Shown: positions 36,813 through 46,832 of the stretch, piece after piece | Position numbering within the stretch: position 1 is the first letter of the stretch | Layout of the letters: each line of letters opens with the position of its first letter | Source of the DNA: JBGNFV01 sp049645705 | Lineage (GTDB): Bacteria > Bacteroidota > Bacteroidia > Cytophagales > Cyclobacteriaceae | Direction: 5' to 3' | DNA length: 64,000 bases | NCBI GenBank assembly: GCA_049645705.1 | Contig: JBARUK010000088.1 | Span: 25,433-89,432 of the forward strand | Position numbers and translations under genes: made by a program | Notes under the pieces: generated by a model | What the model was told of the DNA's origin: nothing | Databases searched by the model: none | What the model saw: the letters and a program-made list of their open reading frames with translations, nothing else

Positions 36813-37416
36813 TAGATCTCCTGTAAAAGTAGGCCTCACCGGTGGTATCGGTGCGGGAAAGAGTGTGATAGCAAAGGTTTTTAAGGTACTGGGAATACCT
36901 GTCTACGATGCGGATAGCCGCGCTAAGTACCTGCTGGCCCACGATCCGGCCCTGAAGCAATCGGTGGTAGACAGTTTTGGTACTGACGCTTACCTGGAAA
37001 CAGGCGAACCCAACCGCCCTTACCTGGCAGAAAAAGTATTTGCCGATGAGGAAAAACTGGCGGTGCTGAACGGCCTGGTACACCCACTGGTAGGCGAGGA
37101 CTTCGAAACCTGGTACGGCCAGCAGCAAGGCCCTTATGTGATTAAGGAAGCGGCTTTATTGTTTGAGTCAGAATCTTATAAGACCCTGGATAAGATCATA
37201 ACGGTAACGGCTACTGAAAAGGAGAGAATTAACCGCACGGTATTGCGGGACATTCACCGTACTGAACAGCAGGTGCGCGACATCATCAGTCGCCAGATGC
37301 CCGCAGGGGAAAAGGAGCAGATGGCGAACTATGTCATCAAAAATGACAAGGGGGACACGATCATCCCCCAGGTACTGTCACTTCATGACAGGCTAAATCG
37401 CCTGTACAACAAATAA
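36802..37416 (+). CDS. coaE: Dephospho-CoA kinase
   Basis: Last step of coenzyme A synthesis, phosphorylating the 3' hydroxyl of dephospho-CoA. 204 residues with P-loop GGIGAGKS (14-21), YDADSRAKYL for the CoA-domain acid, and KEAALLFESE. Last gene of the nusB string. Confidence 0.95.
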   Translation: MKTDRSPVKVGLTGGIGAGKSVIAKVFKVLGIPVYDADSRAKYLLAHDPALKQSVVDSFGTDAYLETGEPNRPYLAEKVFADEEKLAVLNGLVHPLVGEDFETWYGQQQGPYVIKEAALLFESESYKTLDKIITVTATEKERINRTVLRDIHRTEQQVRDIISRQMPAGEKEQMANYVIKNDKGDTIIPQVLSLHDRLNRLYNK

Positions 37417-37441
37417 CAAGCTCTCTTGCCGGAAGCCCCTG

Positions 37442-38146
37442 TTACCAGGGGTTGGTGGCCCATATTGCCAGCTCGGGTACAAAGCCTCTCTCATCCATAA
37501 GCAGAGCTGATTTAATAGCATGAGCGATTTCCTCACTTCTCAGCTTATTTGACTGTTCGTCTCTTTCTTCACGGTCTTTATTACCGAAGGCAGTGGTCAC
37601 TTCGCTGGGGTTTACCAGCATCACCCGAATATTATGCTTACGTAGTTCGGCCTGCCAGCACTGGGTCATGCCCCGCAGGGCAAACTTACTGCTGGCATAT
37701 ACTGTCCCTCTCTCAAAGCCTTTGGTCCCTGCCGTAGAGCCGATGTTGATGATGGTACCATGGCCCTGTTTCTTGAATATCTCTGCGGCGAGCTGGCTCA
37801 TCATGGCTACGCCAAGCACATTTACGCCGTATACCAGCATAAAGTCATCGGCTGTTACTTCTGACAGCGGCGAGAAGCTACCGCCTATACCGGCATTATT
37901 AATGAGGACATCCAGTCCGCCCAGTATATCCGTAGCCTGGCTGTAGGTATGCTTTACATCCTCAGGACGGGCCACATCGGCCACTACGTAACTGGCTCAT
38001 GTGTCTTCAGCGGCTTTTTTCAGGCGTTCTTCGTCACGTCCGGTAATGACTACTTTGGCGCCGGCCTGTACGAGCAGGTGAGCGGTGGCCTTACCTATAC
38101 CGAGGCTACCCCCGGTGAGCAGTATCTTTGCGTCTTTGATCTTCAT
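37442..38146 (-). pseudogene. Short-chain dehydrogenase broken by an in-frame TGA
   Basis: The ATG at 38146 starts a normal SDR: LLTGGSLGIGKATA nucleotide-binding motif (residues 9-22), NNAGIG, INIGSTAG and YASSK catalytic motif. Codon 50 (37999-37997) is TGA between AAEDT and ASYVVADVARP, all in one frame; a single base change (for example GGA for Gly) would restore a 234-residue enzyme. A downstream GTG (37984) could start only a truncated protein without the cofactor-binding fold. Real inactivation or a base-call error. Begins five bases after the M14 peptidase stop. Confidence 0.85.
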
Positions 38147-38151
38147 AAAGG

Positions 38152-39891
38152 TTAGTTGGTTATTCGATAAACGGGATAGCGCATGTAGGCCTTTTCGAAA
38201 TAGGGTGAGCGCTCGAATATGAACTGTAGCTGAGCGTAAGGGTTTCCGGCAAACGCTTCATCTTCTGCCTTTCGTTCTTCCAGGGCTTCTTTCAGCGAGG
38301 GATCATCTTTTATGTATTGCGCCGCCAGATCTTCGAACACATAGGCACTAAACCCTTCTTTCTGCTGCAGGATGGCATCGAAGAAGTTCCAGTTGAAAAA
38401 CGAATCTTTACCCTCCGGCTCCAGTACTTCCACTACGTAGCGGTCTGTCTCATGGCCGCCCATGGGTACTATCCAGCTACCGGCAGTCACCATGACATTG
38501 TCCTCTGAGCTTTCTACCGAAGTGGCATAGTGAGGGTAGTGATTTTCATAGGGGCGGTTCATGGTCTGGTAGTCAGCTATACGATATACCTGTACCTGCA
38601 GGGTGGTATCCTGCTCTACCTGTATCATTTCCACGCCATTGACTTCCAGTAGTTGGGCTACCTCGTAATACCCCGAAGGAATCACATAGGCTTCCGGCTT
38701 TTCTATTTCATCTACCGGGCGATAGGTATCGTAGAAGGGTACTTCTTTGGTAAAAGGCTTATCACGGTCATAGTATAGCCGGGGAAGTCCGGATACTTCG
38801 CTATCGCGCATTTCCCATTCATAGCCATTCAGCGTAATCATGCGGTAGGCTGTACTGTCATGCTCCCAGTTCAGGGGAAAATCAACCTGGCGTTTGACTG
38901 TCTCACGATCGTTCCGGCGATGTGAAAGTATGAGTTCTCTGTCATTCTTTGCTGCTTCTATCAGGCTCTCCATTAAAGCATAGGTCGCTTCTACTCTCTT
39001 ATCGTAAGGCTTTAGCATGTGGGTTTCCGCCGTGAAACCTATGGTCTGAAACAGGGTGGTATATCCGCTGCTGTAGCGGGGAGAGTCATAGAACTGGTTC
39101 CATCCTTTCTCAGGTGTGCTACCCCATACATTTACATAGGGTACCAGTGGAAAGCCTGCTTTATCCATAGAGGTAAACAGTGCAGGCTCTAGCTGACGCT
39201 GCAGGTAGCCGCCGAGATTTCCACCGAGTTTGTTGTGCTGGGTGGTGAGCAGAGTCATTACGTGCTGGTAGTCGGCACCATTGCTCACATGGTTGTCCAG
39301 GAATATTTCCGGGTCCAGATAGTGAAATATGGAAGCGAAAGCACGGGCATTTTTGCTGTCGGATTTAATAAAATCACGATTCAGGTCCAGGTTGCGGGCA
39401 TTTCCGCGAAAGCCTTTCTCTACGGGGCCATCCTGGTTTACCCGGGTATGCTCCATACGGTTAAGTGAGCCGCCGACATTGTAGACAGGTATGATACCTA
39501 GTAGCACCTTACCCATATTTTTACGCTTTCGCTTACTGGTGGCAAGTTCACGTACCAGCATCATACTGGCATCTATACCGTCAGACTCACCCGGGTGTAT
39601 GCCATTATTCACCAGCAGGGTGATATAGCCCTGGTCTTTCAGTTTCCGGATATCGAACTCACTCTCGGGAGAAAATAACACGAGGTGAAGGGGCCTGCCA
39701 CTGTCGGTTTCACCCATTTCAATCAGTTTTACCTGCGGGTATTCGCTGGCAAGGCCTTCATAGAATGATACAACGTCCTGGTAGGTGGAGGTTTCTTTAC
39801 CCCCGCTTTTCTCATATGTGATCTTCTGGGCAGATAGCCCTATGGACACGAGCAATGCCCCGGTCAGGGCCAGCATACATTTTTGAAACAT
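38152..39891 (-). CDS. M14-family zinc carboxypeptidase-like exported protein
   Basis: A 579-residue protein with a signal peptide (cleaved near GLSAQ). The zinc site is NNGIHPGESDG (H99, E102), with a third His in LDNHVSNGADYQH and the catalytic Glu probably in FTAETHMLKPYDKRVEA. GETDSGRPL precedes it as usual for M14. The C-terminal third is beta-rich and may be a transthyretin-like or accessory domain. Periplasmic or secreted peptide degradation is likely. Cotranscribed with the broken SDR gene. Confidence 0.85.
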   Translation of the reverse strand: MFQKCMLALTGALLVSIGLSAQKITYEKSGGKETSTYQDVVSFYEGLASEYPQVKLIEMGETDSGRPLHLVLFSPESEFDIRKLKDQGYITLLVNNGIHPGESDGIDASMMLVRELATSKRKRKNMGKVLLGIIPVYNVGGSLNRMEHTRVNQDGPVEKGFRGNARNLDLNRDFIKSDSKNARAFASIFHYLDPEIFLDNHVSNGADYQHVMTLLTTQHNKLGGNLGGYLQRQLEPALFTSMDKAGFPLVPYVNVWGSTPEKGWNQFYDSPRYSSGYTTLFQTIGFTAETHMLKPYDKRVEATYALMESLIEAAKNDRELILSHRRNDRETVKRQVDFPLNWEHDSTAYRMITLNGYEWEMRDSEVSGLPRLYYDRDKPFTKEVPFYDTYRPVDEIEKPEAYVIPSGYYEVAQLLEVNGVEMIQVEQDTTLQVQVYRIADYQTMNRPYENHYPHYATSVESSEDNVMVTAGSWIVPMGGHETDRYVVEVLEPEGKDSFFNWNFFDAILQQKEGFSAYVFEDLAAQYIKDDPSLKEALEERKAEDEAFAGNPYAQLQFIFERSPYFEKAYMRYPVYRITN

Positions 39892-39987
39892 TGGTCGGAA
39901 TATGATTAAAACCTTTAAGTTATAAATTAATTGTCATTACAGTCCCTGGCATACGGACAACGAGACACTTATTTTGAATAAATACGA

Positions 39988-42243
39988 ATGGCTGCATATT
40001 TCAAGGCGGTAACGGCACTGCTTTTCCTGATGACTGTAATCCAAAATCCGGTCTGTAGTCAGACACTAACTATCCGAAATGTGGAAACCGGCGAACCCGT
40101 GGAAGGCGTGATCGTTCGCACTACGGCCAGTGCCACATCGGTTACTTTTAGTTCCAAACAGGGGGTATCGGATATACCGGCTGCACACAGCGAGAATGAT
40201 ACGCTCTCATTTCTGCATGCGGCTTATCTGCTTAAGCAGGTCACGGGTGACGTGCCGGAGGTAATTTACCTGGAAACAAGGACGTACAGCCTGCAGGAGG
40301 TAGAGGTAGTAGGATATGACCGTGAAGACAGACTGCTGGCTGTGAGTGGCCCGGTGGCAGGCCTTACGCGAAAGGATATAGACAGGTTCGAGACCTCTAC
40401 CTTTTTGCCCGCGGTAAATTATGTACCTGGCATAAGGCTGGAGGAGCGTGCCACGGGCAGCTATCGTATAGCTATCAGGGGTACACTGTTGCGATCGCCA
40501 TTCGGGGTGCGGAACGTAAAGGTATACCTGAACGGCCTCCCGTTTACTGAAGCTAATGGCAATACACCGCTTAACCTTATCGATCCTGCGCTGATAGGGT
40601 CGGTGGAGATACTGAAGGGCCCCTCGGGCAGCCAGTTTGGTGCGGGCCTGGGCGGGGTGATCCGGCTTCAGGGCCTGGATGATGACGGGCCGTTTTTGTC
40701 TGCTTCAGCGCAGGCCGGATCGTACGGTTCGCAAAAGTACAGCATCAGCGGCCACGTAAAAGATAGTCTGCGGAGCCATACGGTAGCCTTTGCCAGGCAA
40801 AAAAGCGAGGGGTACCGTGACCATAGTGCTTTTGAAAGAAAATCGGTCTTCTACCGGGGAAGCTTTAAAGCGGGGCAAGATGAATCTGTCCATGTAGACT
40901 TACTGTACAGTGACCTCTTTTATGAAATTCCCGGCGGGCTGTCGGAAGCACAGCTTAGTGAAAACCGGCGCCAGGCAAGGCCGGGTAGCGAGGAGCAGAA
41001 TGCTTCTATAAACCTGGAAGCAGCCTGGGGTGGCGTACGCCATGAGAAGGTGTGGAACAATGGTGTGGAAACTAACGTGGGTATTTATGGCTACGGCAGC
41101 TTTTTCGATCACCCTTTCATAACTGACTACAAGCGTGAGCAGCAGGTGGCTGGTGGTGGCCGGGGTACGGCTGCTAAAAGCTGGGGAGCCTTTACCCTGT
41201 CCGGCGGGGGAGAATACCAGAAGGAGATCATCTCGGCCCGGAATCTGGGCAATGTAAAGGGACAGCCGGACACCCTTCGCTTTGATGATGAAATAGCGAA
41301 CAAAAACTGGCTGGCCTTTCTGAAGGCCGGATATGCATTTGACCGGGTAGAGCTATCGGCAGGTATGAGTGTGAGTCAGCTCAGCTATAGCCTGTTCAGA
41401 CTGCAGGATGCTGCCACAGACTCAAGCTACAGGGTAAACCGGGATTTCCGGACGGTATGGTCACCCCGCGTAGCCCTAAGCTACCAGCTAAACCAAAGCC
41501 TGAAGGCATATGCCAGTACCAGCTACGGCTTTTCGCCTCCTACGCTGGATGAGTTCCGGACAAATGAAGGATCTATAGACAGGGGGCTGGAAGCTGAAAA
41601 GGGCATCAGTACGGAGCTGGGCATCCGTGGGTACCTGCACCCTAAGCTGAGTATAGATCTTTCTGCCTTTTACCTAAAGCAGGACGAAACGATCGTGAGC
41701 CGTACGGCCCCTTCAGGCGTAGTACTCTTTGACAATGCGGGCAGTACAGACCAGTACGGTTTTGAAGGGCTGATCCAATACATTACGGCGTTAGAGAAGC
41801 TACCCCTTATAAATGAATGGATGATACAGGCAAGCTATACGGGGTATGATTTCCGGTTTGACGAATATGTGAAAGGGGAAACGGACTATAGCGGCAACAG
41901 ACTACCCGGAGCCGCACCGCACCGGGTTACCATTCTGACGGACCTTCGCTTTGAAAAAGGATTCTTCCTGTCCGGAGGTTATACAAACACGGCGCCGATA
42001 CCTCTGGACGATGCCAATACGGTGTACAGCGAACGGGTACATATGGTACGCGCAAAAGCAGGCTGGCGTGGCCTGGTGAGTGACAAGCTGCGACTGGAGG
42101 TTTTTGGTGGCTCTGATAACCTGCTGAACCGTACATTCAGCCTGGGTAATGACCTGAATGCCTTCGGCGGCAGGTACTTTCAGCCTGCAGCGGACCGAAC
42201 CTTTTATGCCGGCCTTACTGTATCGTTTTTAAGATTTAACTGA
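39988..42243 (+). CDS. TonB-dependent outer membrane receptor
   Basis: A 751-residue receptor. Signal peptide 1-24 (PVCSQ), then a carboxypeptidase-regulatory-like domain (about 25-100), the plug (about 110-225, with GSVEILKGPSGSQFGAGLGGVI), and a 22-strand barrel ending FYAGLTVSFLRFN with terminal aromatic-type strand. No SusD partner is nearby, so it is not a typical polysaccharide locus; a siderophore, cobalamin or metal role is possible. Followed 15 bases later by a nitroreductase gene on the same strand. Confidence 0.9.
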   Translation: MAAYFKAVTALLFLMTVIQNPVCSQTLTIRNVETGEPVEGVIVRTTASATSVTFSSKQGVSDIPAAHSENDTLSFLHAAYLLKQVTGDVPEVIYLETRTYSLQEVEVVGYDREDRLLAVSGPVAGLTRKDIDRFETSTFLPAVNYVPGIRLEERATGSYRIAIRGTLLRSPFGVRNVKVYLNGLPFTEANGNTPLNLIDPALIGSVEILKGPSGSQFGAGLGGVIRLQGLDDDGPFLSASAQAGSYGSQKYSISGHVKDSLRSHTVAFARQKSEGYRDHSAFERKSVFYRGSFKAGQDESVHVDLLYSDLFYEIPGGLSEAQLSENRRQARPGSEEQNASINLEAAWGGVRHEKVWNNGVETNVGIYGYGSFFDHPFITDYKREQQVAGGGRGTAAKSWGAFTLSGGGEYQKEIISARNLGNVKGQPDTLRFDDEIANKNWLAFLKAGYAFDRVELSAGMSVSQLSYSLFRLQDAATDSSYRVNRDFRTVWSPRVALSYQLNQSLKAYASTSYGFSPPTLDEFRTNEGSIDRGLEAEKGISTELGIRGYLHPKLSIDLSAFYLKQDETIVSRTAPSGVVLFDNAGSTDQYGFEGLIQYITALEKLPLINEWMIQASYTGYDFRFDEYVKGETDYSGNRLPGAAPHRVTILTDLRFEKGFFLSGGYTNTAPIPLDDANTVYSERVHMVRAKAGWRGLVSDKLRLEVFGGSDNLLNRTFSLGNDLNAFGGRYFQPAADRTFYAGLTVSFLRFN

Positions 42244-42258
42244 GAAGAATAAACCTAC

Positions 42259-42849
42259 ATGAATTTTAATACTGACCAAATCAATCGACTGATACGCGAA
42301 AGAAGATCGATATACCCAAAAATGTACAGCGGGGAGACTGTGGATAGGCGGGTAATAGAGCAAATGCTGGAAAATGCCAACTGGGCGCCTAATCATGGCA
42401 AGACGGAGCCCTGGCGCTTTGTCGTATTCAGCGGAGAGGGTATCAGACGCTTTGCCGATCTGCAGGCTGAAGTCTATAAAGTGCATGCTGAGAGTAATGC
42501 ATCGTTTGATGAGAAGAAGTTCGAAAAGCTGCGGACAAAACCCCTGATGGCTTCTCATATCATTGCCATCATTATGAAAAGAAGTACTAAAGGTAAGATC
42601 CCTGCGGTGGAAGAAGTGGAGGCCACGGCCTGTGCTGTGCAGAATATGTACCTGACGGCCACGGCCTATGGGGTAGGGTGCTACTGGAGTTCGGGAGGTA
42701 TGACGTACCTGGATGAAGCAAAGGCACATTTTTCCCTGGAAGATGATGACCAGATACTAGGCTTCCTGTACGTAGGTATGCCGGAGGGCAAATGGCCGGA
42801 GGGTAAGCGCGGCCCTATCATGGAAAAGGTGCAATGGGTGGAAGATTAA
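42259..42849 (+). CDS. Nitroreductase-family FMN oxidoreductase
   Basis: A 196-residue flavoprotein. RRSIYPKMYSGETVDRR and WAPNHGKTEPWRF form the FMN-binding start; TAYGVGCYWSSGG and ILGFLYVGMPEGKWPEGKR are family features of the YdjA-like group. Physiological substrate unknown. Its end overlaps the convergent methyltransferase gene by four bases. Confidence 0.88.
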   Translation: MNFNTDQINRLIRERRSIYPKMYSGETVDRRVIEQMLENANWAPNHGKTEPWRFVVFSGEGIRRFADLQAEVYKVHAESNASFDEKKFEKLRTKPLMASHIIAIIMKRSTKGKIPAVEEVEATACAVQNMYLTATAYGVGCYWSSGGMTYLDEAKAHFSLEDDDQILGFLYVGMPEGKWPEGKRGPIMEKVQWVED

Positions 42850-43556
42850 TGCCAGGCTACCAGGCGCCAGCGAAAGGCCCAGTACCAGTCCAGGTCATAG
42901 TGGGTGACACCACTGCAGCTCATGAGTCTGTCCAGTTCGGGCTTGCGAAAGGCTCGGAGCACACTTAACGGACCATCGTTCTGCACCATGGGCGAGCGGG
43001 AAAACAGCCTGGTAAGTACCCTGATGCTGTGGTAGGCGAACCAATGGCGGTGCAGATCATTGATGATGAATCCAAGCGATGACTGGGCGTGCATGGTCTG
43101 AAACATGTCGATCAGCTCCTCATCACGGAAGTGATGGGTGAACAGACTGCAGTTGACTATGTCGTAGCGATTATTTCGGTATTCCGGGGAGAAAATATCC
43201 TGCACTTCGTACCTGATCTCGGGGTAGGCGGTGGTATTTGCCCTGGCCATTTCTATTATGTGGGGGTTGGCATCTATACCGGTAAGGGTGAGGGTAAGGC
43301 CCTTTTTACGTCCCCATTTGGCCATTTCTATAAGCATGTCTCCACCACCGCAGCCAATATCGGCTATATGGAGGGGCTTGTCTGTACCAGTACGTTTCAG
43401 TAGCCGGTTCAGTCCGGATATGGATACGGCATTTCCTCCCAGCGTACGGTTGATCACTTCCAACTCTTTCAGCGTGGTGGCCATAACTTCACCGCCACCA
43501 TCCAGGTCATCCATGATCTCCCTTTCATAGGAGCGCTTACTAAACCGGCTGCTCAT
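42846..43556 (-). CDS. SAM methyltransferase of the type III PKS locus
   Basis: Start at ATG 43556, overlapping the polyketide synthase gene end by 17 bases; 236 residues. The SAM-binding motif IADIGCGGGD is at 64-73, followed by TGIDANPHIIE and the motif DIVNCSLFTHHF. Tight coupling to the synthase indicates that it acts on the polyketide or its downstream product, probably as an O- or C-methyltransferase. This is inference from position. Confidence 0.85.
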   Translation of the reverse strand: MSSRFSKRSYEREIMDDLDGGGEVMATTLKELEVINRTLGGNAVSISGLNRLLKRTGTDKPLHIADIGCGGGDMLIEMAKWGRKKGLTLTLTGIDANPHIIEMARANTTAYPEIRYEVQDIFSPEYRNNRYDIVNCSLFTHHFRDEELIDMFQTMHAQSSLGFIINDLHRHWFAYHSIRVLTRLFSRSPMVQNDGPLSVLRAFRKPELDRLMSCSGVTHYDLDWYWAFRWRLVAWH

Positions 43557-44691
43557 GTGGTAATGTGAGGGTAGCTGAATAGGTACTATCTTTTTGGGGT
43601 ACTGCGGTAAATATGCCGCTTTCCAGGGTAAGTCCCGGCCCAAAGGCAAAACTAAGGATGGTTTCGGAGGTTTCGCGTTGCTGTTGCATCAGTTCTTTGA
43701 GCACAAACAGTACGGTGGCACTGGACATGTTGCCATAGTTACTAAGCACCTTGTGAGCATGTGCATTTTTATCCCGGTCTGCGCCGAGCGCTTTTTCTAC
43801 AGCCTGCAAAATACGCTTACCACCCGGGTGCACTGCCAGTGAATCCACGTCTTCCATATCTATACCCGCACGCCGGAGTAACCTGCCGGTAAGCTTGCCG
43901 ATGCCATGCTCGATAAGGTCAGGTACATATTCGGTAAGCCGCATATTGAAACCATGATCGCCTACATTCCAGGCCATGTCCTGCTTGCCCTGGCTGTACA
44001 GATCTGCATAGAATGCATCCATTCGCAGGCCTCCGGCGCTTTCTGCCTGGACCAGGGCGGCGGCAGATCCGTCAGAGAAGAGGGCATTGGCCAGAAAGTT
44101 ATCGGGGTGATTGTCTTTCTGAAAGTGCAGGGTGCAGAGCTCGGTACATACGATAAGTACTCTTGCATCGGGCTCAGCCAGGCATATCTGCCGGGCCAGC
44201 TTAAGCCCGTTAAAGGCCGCATAGCAGCCCATAAACTGTATGCTGGTACGCTCTACATCGGACCTTAGGCCCAGCGTTTCTACCAGTTCTATATCCGGAC
44301 CGGGGGCGTAAAACCCTGTACAACTGATGGTGATAAGGTGCGTAATGTCTTTCCTGCTTATGTCGGGGCACTTATCCAGGCAGTCTTCGGCTGCGCGCGC
44401 ACTCAGGGGTACGGCATACCTACGATACCACTCCATGCGGTTGGCTGTGCCGGGAAACGGCTCCAGGTCTGCTGACGGCGGGTAAAAGCTATAGTCTGAA
44501 GGATCGCTAAGACCATAGTCGGGTATTACGGAATGCCGGAATTTAATGCCACTGGCACGGTATAGGGCCCGCAGTCTTACAGCATCTCTTCCTTCGAGGC
44601 CATGAGCCCTGAGCATAAACTCAAGTATTTCCTGCTGACTGAATCGATTGTCTGGCACCGCTGTACCTATGGAGGATAAGTGTATATCCAT
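43540..44691 (-). CDS. Type III polyketide synthase (chalcone/stilbene synthase family)
   Basis: Condenses an acyl starter with malonyl-CoA units to make an aromatic or pyrone product. 383 residues with the complete catalytic triad: C156 in FMGCYAAFNG, H288 in VHPGGKRI and N321 in NYGNMSSAT. GFGPGLT-type FGPGL near 350 closes the active site. Starter unit and product cannot be read from sequence. First gene of a two-gene unit with the methyltransferase, divergent from the UbiA gene. Confidence 0.92.
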   Translation of the reverse strand: MDIHLSSIGTAVPDNRFSQQEILEFMLRAHGLEGRDAVRLRALYRASGIKFRHSVIPDYGLSDPSDYSFYPPSADLEPFPGTANRMEWYRRYAVPLSARAAEDCLDKCPDISRKDITHLITISCTGFYAPGPDIELVETLGLRSDVERTSIQFMGCYAAFNGLKLARQICLAEPDARVLIVCTELCTLHFQKDNHPDNFLANALFSDGSAAALVQAESAGGLRMDAFYADLYSQGKQDMAWNVGDHGFNMRLTEYVPDLIEHGIGKLTGRLLRRAGIDMEDVDSLAVHPGGKRILQAVEKALGADRDKNAHAHKVLSNYGNMSSATVLFVLKELMQQQRETSETILSFAFGPGLTLESGIFTAVPQKDSTYSATLTLPHEQPV

Positions 44692-44847
44692 ACAAGGAAG
44701 AATCGTTTAAAAAAATAACTGCGAATACAGCAGATTATAGTTAATATACCGGAGAAAATTGGATTTACATAACCGGGAGTTGTCCAATAAGTTTATTTTG
44801 ATTTGCGGATATCCCGAAACCATGCCGCTGGCATAACACTCTACACA

Positions 44848-45711
44848 ATGATCTCTCGTTCTACCTGGCTTCACCTCAGAATTCCATTTTCCTTCTTCCT
44901 TTTACCGGTATTCCTGCTGGGGCTAAGCCTGGTCTCTGATATTGACCTGGTAAAGGCAGGACTTATCTTCGTTATCCTGCATTTCCTCCTCTACCCTGCC
45001 AGCAATGGCTATAACAGTTACTTTGATAAGGATGAGGATAGTATAGGCGGGCTGGAAAAACCTCCAGAGGTGAGCAGGCAACTGTATTGGGTTTCTCTTG
45101 GTCTGGATGGCCTGGCACTTTTGCTCAGCCTGCTGCTGGGACCACTGTTTTTGGTAATGGCGTTTGTATACGGCCTGATAAGTAAAGCGTACAGCCACCC
45201 GGCTATCCGCTTAAAGAAGATGCCTGTGACCGGTTGGCTTGCTGCGGGGCTTTTCCAGGGTGCTTTTACGGTACTCATGGTCTATGAGGGGATGACGGGC
45301 GAGGGGTACGAGGCCTTTCTTGAGCCCGAAATATATACGCCTGCCTTACTGTCCAGCCTGTTGCTCATGGGTAGCTACCCTATGACCCAGATATACCAGC
45401 ATGAGGAAGATGGCAGACGGGGGGATGAGACAATAAGCCGTAAGCTGGGTATTCTGGGGACATTTCATTTTACAGCCATCTTCTTTGCTATTGCGGATGC
45501 AGGCTTTACCTGGTATTTCATCACCTACAGGGATCCTGCGCTGGCTTGGCTCTTCCAGTTTTTTCTCCTGCCTGTCCTTGTCTATTTCATCACCTGGTAC
45601 ATAGCCGTACGGCAAAACCGGAAAGCTGTTACCTACCGCCGAACTATGCGCCTGAATACGCTATCGGCATTATGCCTCAATGTCTTTTTCCTGGTAGTGA
45701 CAGTCTACTGA
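44848..45711 (+). CDS. UbiA-family prenyltransferase
   Basis: Membrane enzyme transferring a prenyl group to an aromatic acceptor. ATG 44848 is preferred over a TTG 45 bases upstream; 287 residues. The first Mg2+/diphosphate motif is NSYFDKDED (N56, D60, D64) and the second is EEDGRRGDE. Eight or nine hydrophobic helices. Divergent from the polyketide synthase and convergent with, overlapping by seven bases, the flavoprotein gene. Confidence 0.88.
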   Translation: MISRSTWLHLRIPFSFFLLPVFLLGLSLVSDIDLVKAGLIFVILHFLLYPASNGYNSYFDKDEDSIGGLEKPPEVSRQLYWVSLGLDGLALLLSLLLGPLFLVMAFVYGLISKAYSHPAIRLKKMPVTGWLAAGLFQGAFTVLMVYEGMTGEGYEAFLEPEIYTPALLSSLLLMGSYPMTQIYQHEEDGRRGDETISRKLGILGTFHFTAIFFAIADAGFTWYFITYRDPALAWLFQFFLLPVLVYFITWYIAVRQNRKAVTYRRTMRLNTLSALCLNVFFLVVTVY

Positions 45712-46832
45712 AAGGGCTGCCCGTGCGTTCTCTTCATAAGGGAGCGGGCGAGTGGACGAAAGGTACCGGCTATGCGTACAGCTACACTACTGACAAGGGA
45801 ATGCCCGAACAGTTGCTGTACGCGGCGGCCTACTGCCAGCCTTCTGCGAAAAGCACTGTTCCAGCTCTTACCATACGTGTCTTCCAGTAACTGCCGGTCC
45901 GGGACACCACCGGGAGCCATAGCCATAGTGATGGCATCTGCTGTCAGCTTAGCAGCATGTATGGCCATAGCCATGCCATTGCCGCACAGGGGTGTAATGA
46001 GGCCGGCCGCATCACCTGCCATAAGCACATGGTTCTGGACGGCGGTGCGCGGGTAAAAGCCAAAGTTGCTGATTACAACGGGCTTATCGAACAGGAAGTC
46101 GGCTGTGGTGAAAATGTCGTCCAGGTAAGGGTTCTTCCGCAGGACCTCCCGTTCCAGGTTTTCGGTAGTGCCAAAGGCTCTCAGGTCAGAGCGCCGGGCC
46201 AGGTAGCAGAGGTTGAACCGCCCGTCTTCTATGGCGCTGAGCCCGCAGTATCCTCCGCTAAAGTTGTGTAGCGCTACTTCATCTATGGCAAAGTCTCCTC
46301 TGATATGGTACTTGACCCCGATGTAGTCATTCTCCTCATCGCCGAAGTCACGGTCCAGTTGCCGGTCCAGCCTCGCCTGTTTGCCGTATGCCCCTATTAC
46401 TACTCTCGCAGTAACTTCTTCGCCGCCACCTTCGTGCCTGAGTCTGAACAGGTCTTCTGCGTAGCTGATATCGTCCAGGCGGCTGTTTTGCTGTACTTCT
46501 ACCCCTGCCTCACTGGCTTTTTGCACCAGAAAATGATCGAAAGCATAGCGGCTAATGCCAAATCCGCCCAGGTCCAGCGGCATGCGAAGTGACTGCCCTC
46601 CTGTATCTGTAAGGAAAAACTGCGATACGGCAGCGGGTGCAAGCTGATGGGGATACAGGTCGTGCTCCTTGAGAAAGGGAAGTACTTCATTGGATATATA
46701 CTCACCACATACGCGGTGAAAGGGATACTCTTTCTTTTCGAAAAGGATAACCCTATACCCCTGCCGCCCGAGCAGGGTGGCAGCAGTCAGACCAGCAAGG
46801 CCTCCCCCGGCTATAGCAATGTCATAGATCAC
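45705..46832 (-). CDS. Geranylgeranyl-reductase-like FAD oxidoreductase
   Basis: A 375-residue flavoprotein. FAD-binding AGGGLAGLTAA at residues 8-18, then PFHRVCGEYIS (the geranylgeranyl-reductase type), and the second FAD motif MAGDAAGLITPLCGNGMAMA near 275-294. Family members saturate prenyl chains or oxidise aromatic rings; with UbiA and the polyketide synthase nearby, reduction of a prenyl tail or hydroxylation of the aromatic core is plausible. ATGA overlap with the upstream SDR gene. Confidence 0.87.
   Translation of the reverse strand: MIYDIAIAGGGLAGLTAATLLGRQGYRVILFEKKEYPFHRVCGEYISNEVLPFLKEHDLYPHQLAPAAVSQFFLTDTGGQSLRMPLDLGGFGISRYAFDHFLVQKASEAGVEVQQNSRLDDISYAEDLFRLRHEGGGEEVTARVVIGAYGKQARLDRQLDRDFGDEENDYIGVKYHIRGDFAIDEVALHNFSGGYCGLSAIEDGRFNLCYLARRSDLRAFGTTENLEREVLRKNPYLDDIFTTADFLFDKPVVISNFGFYPRTAVQNHVLMAGDAAGLITPLCGNGMAMAIHAAKLTADAITMAMAPGGVPDRQLLEDTYGKSWNSAFRRRLAVGRRVQQLFGHSLVSSVAVRIAGTFRPLARSLMKRTHGQPFQ

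Noticed and set aside
37433..37453. CCCCTG/CAGGGG hairpin after coaE
   Set aside because: Only six paired bases and no T-tract, and it lies in the SDR coding end; not called a terminator.
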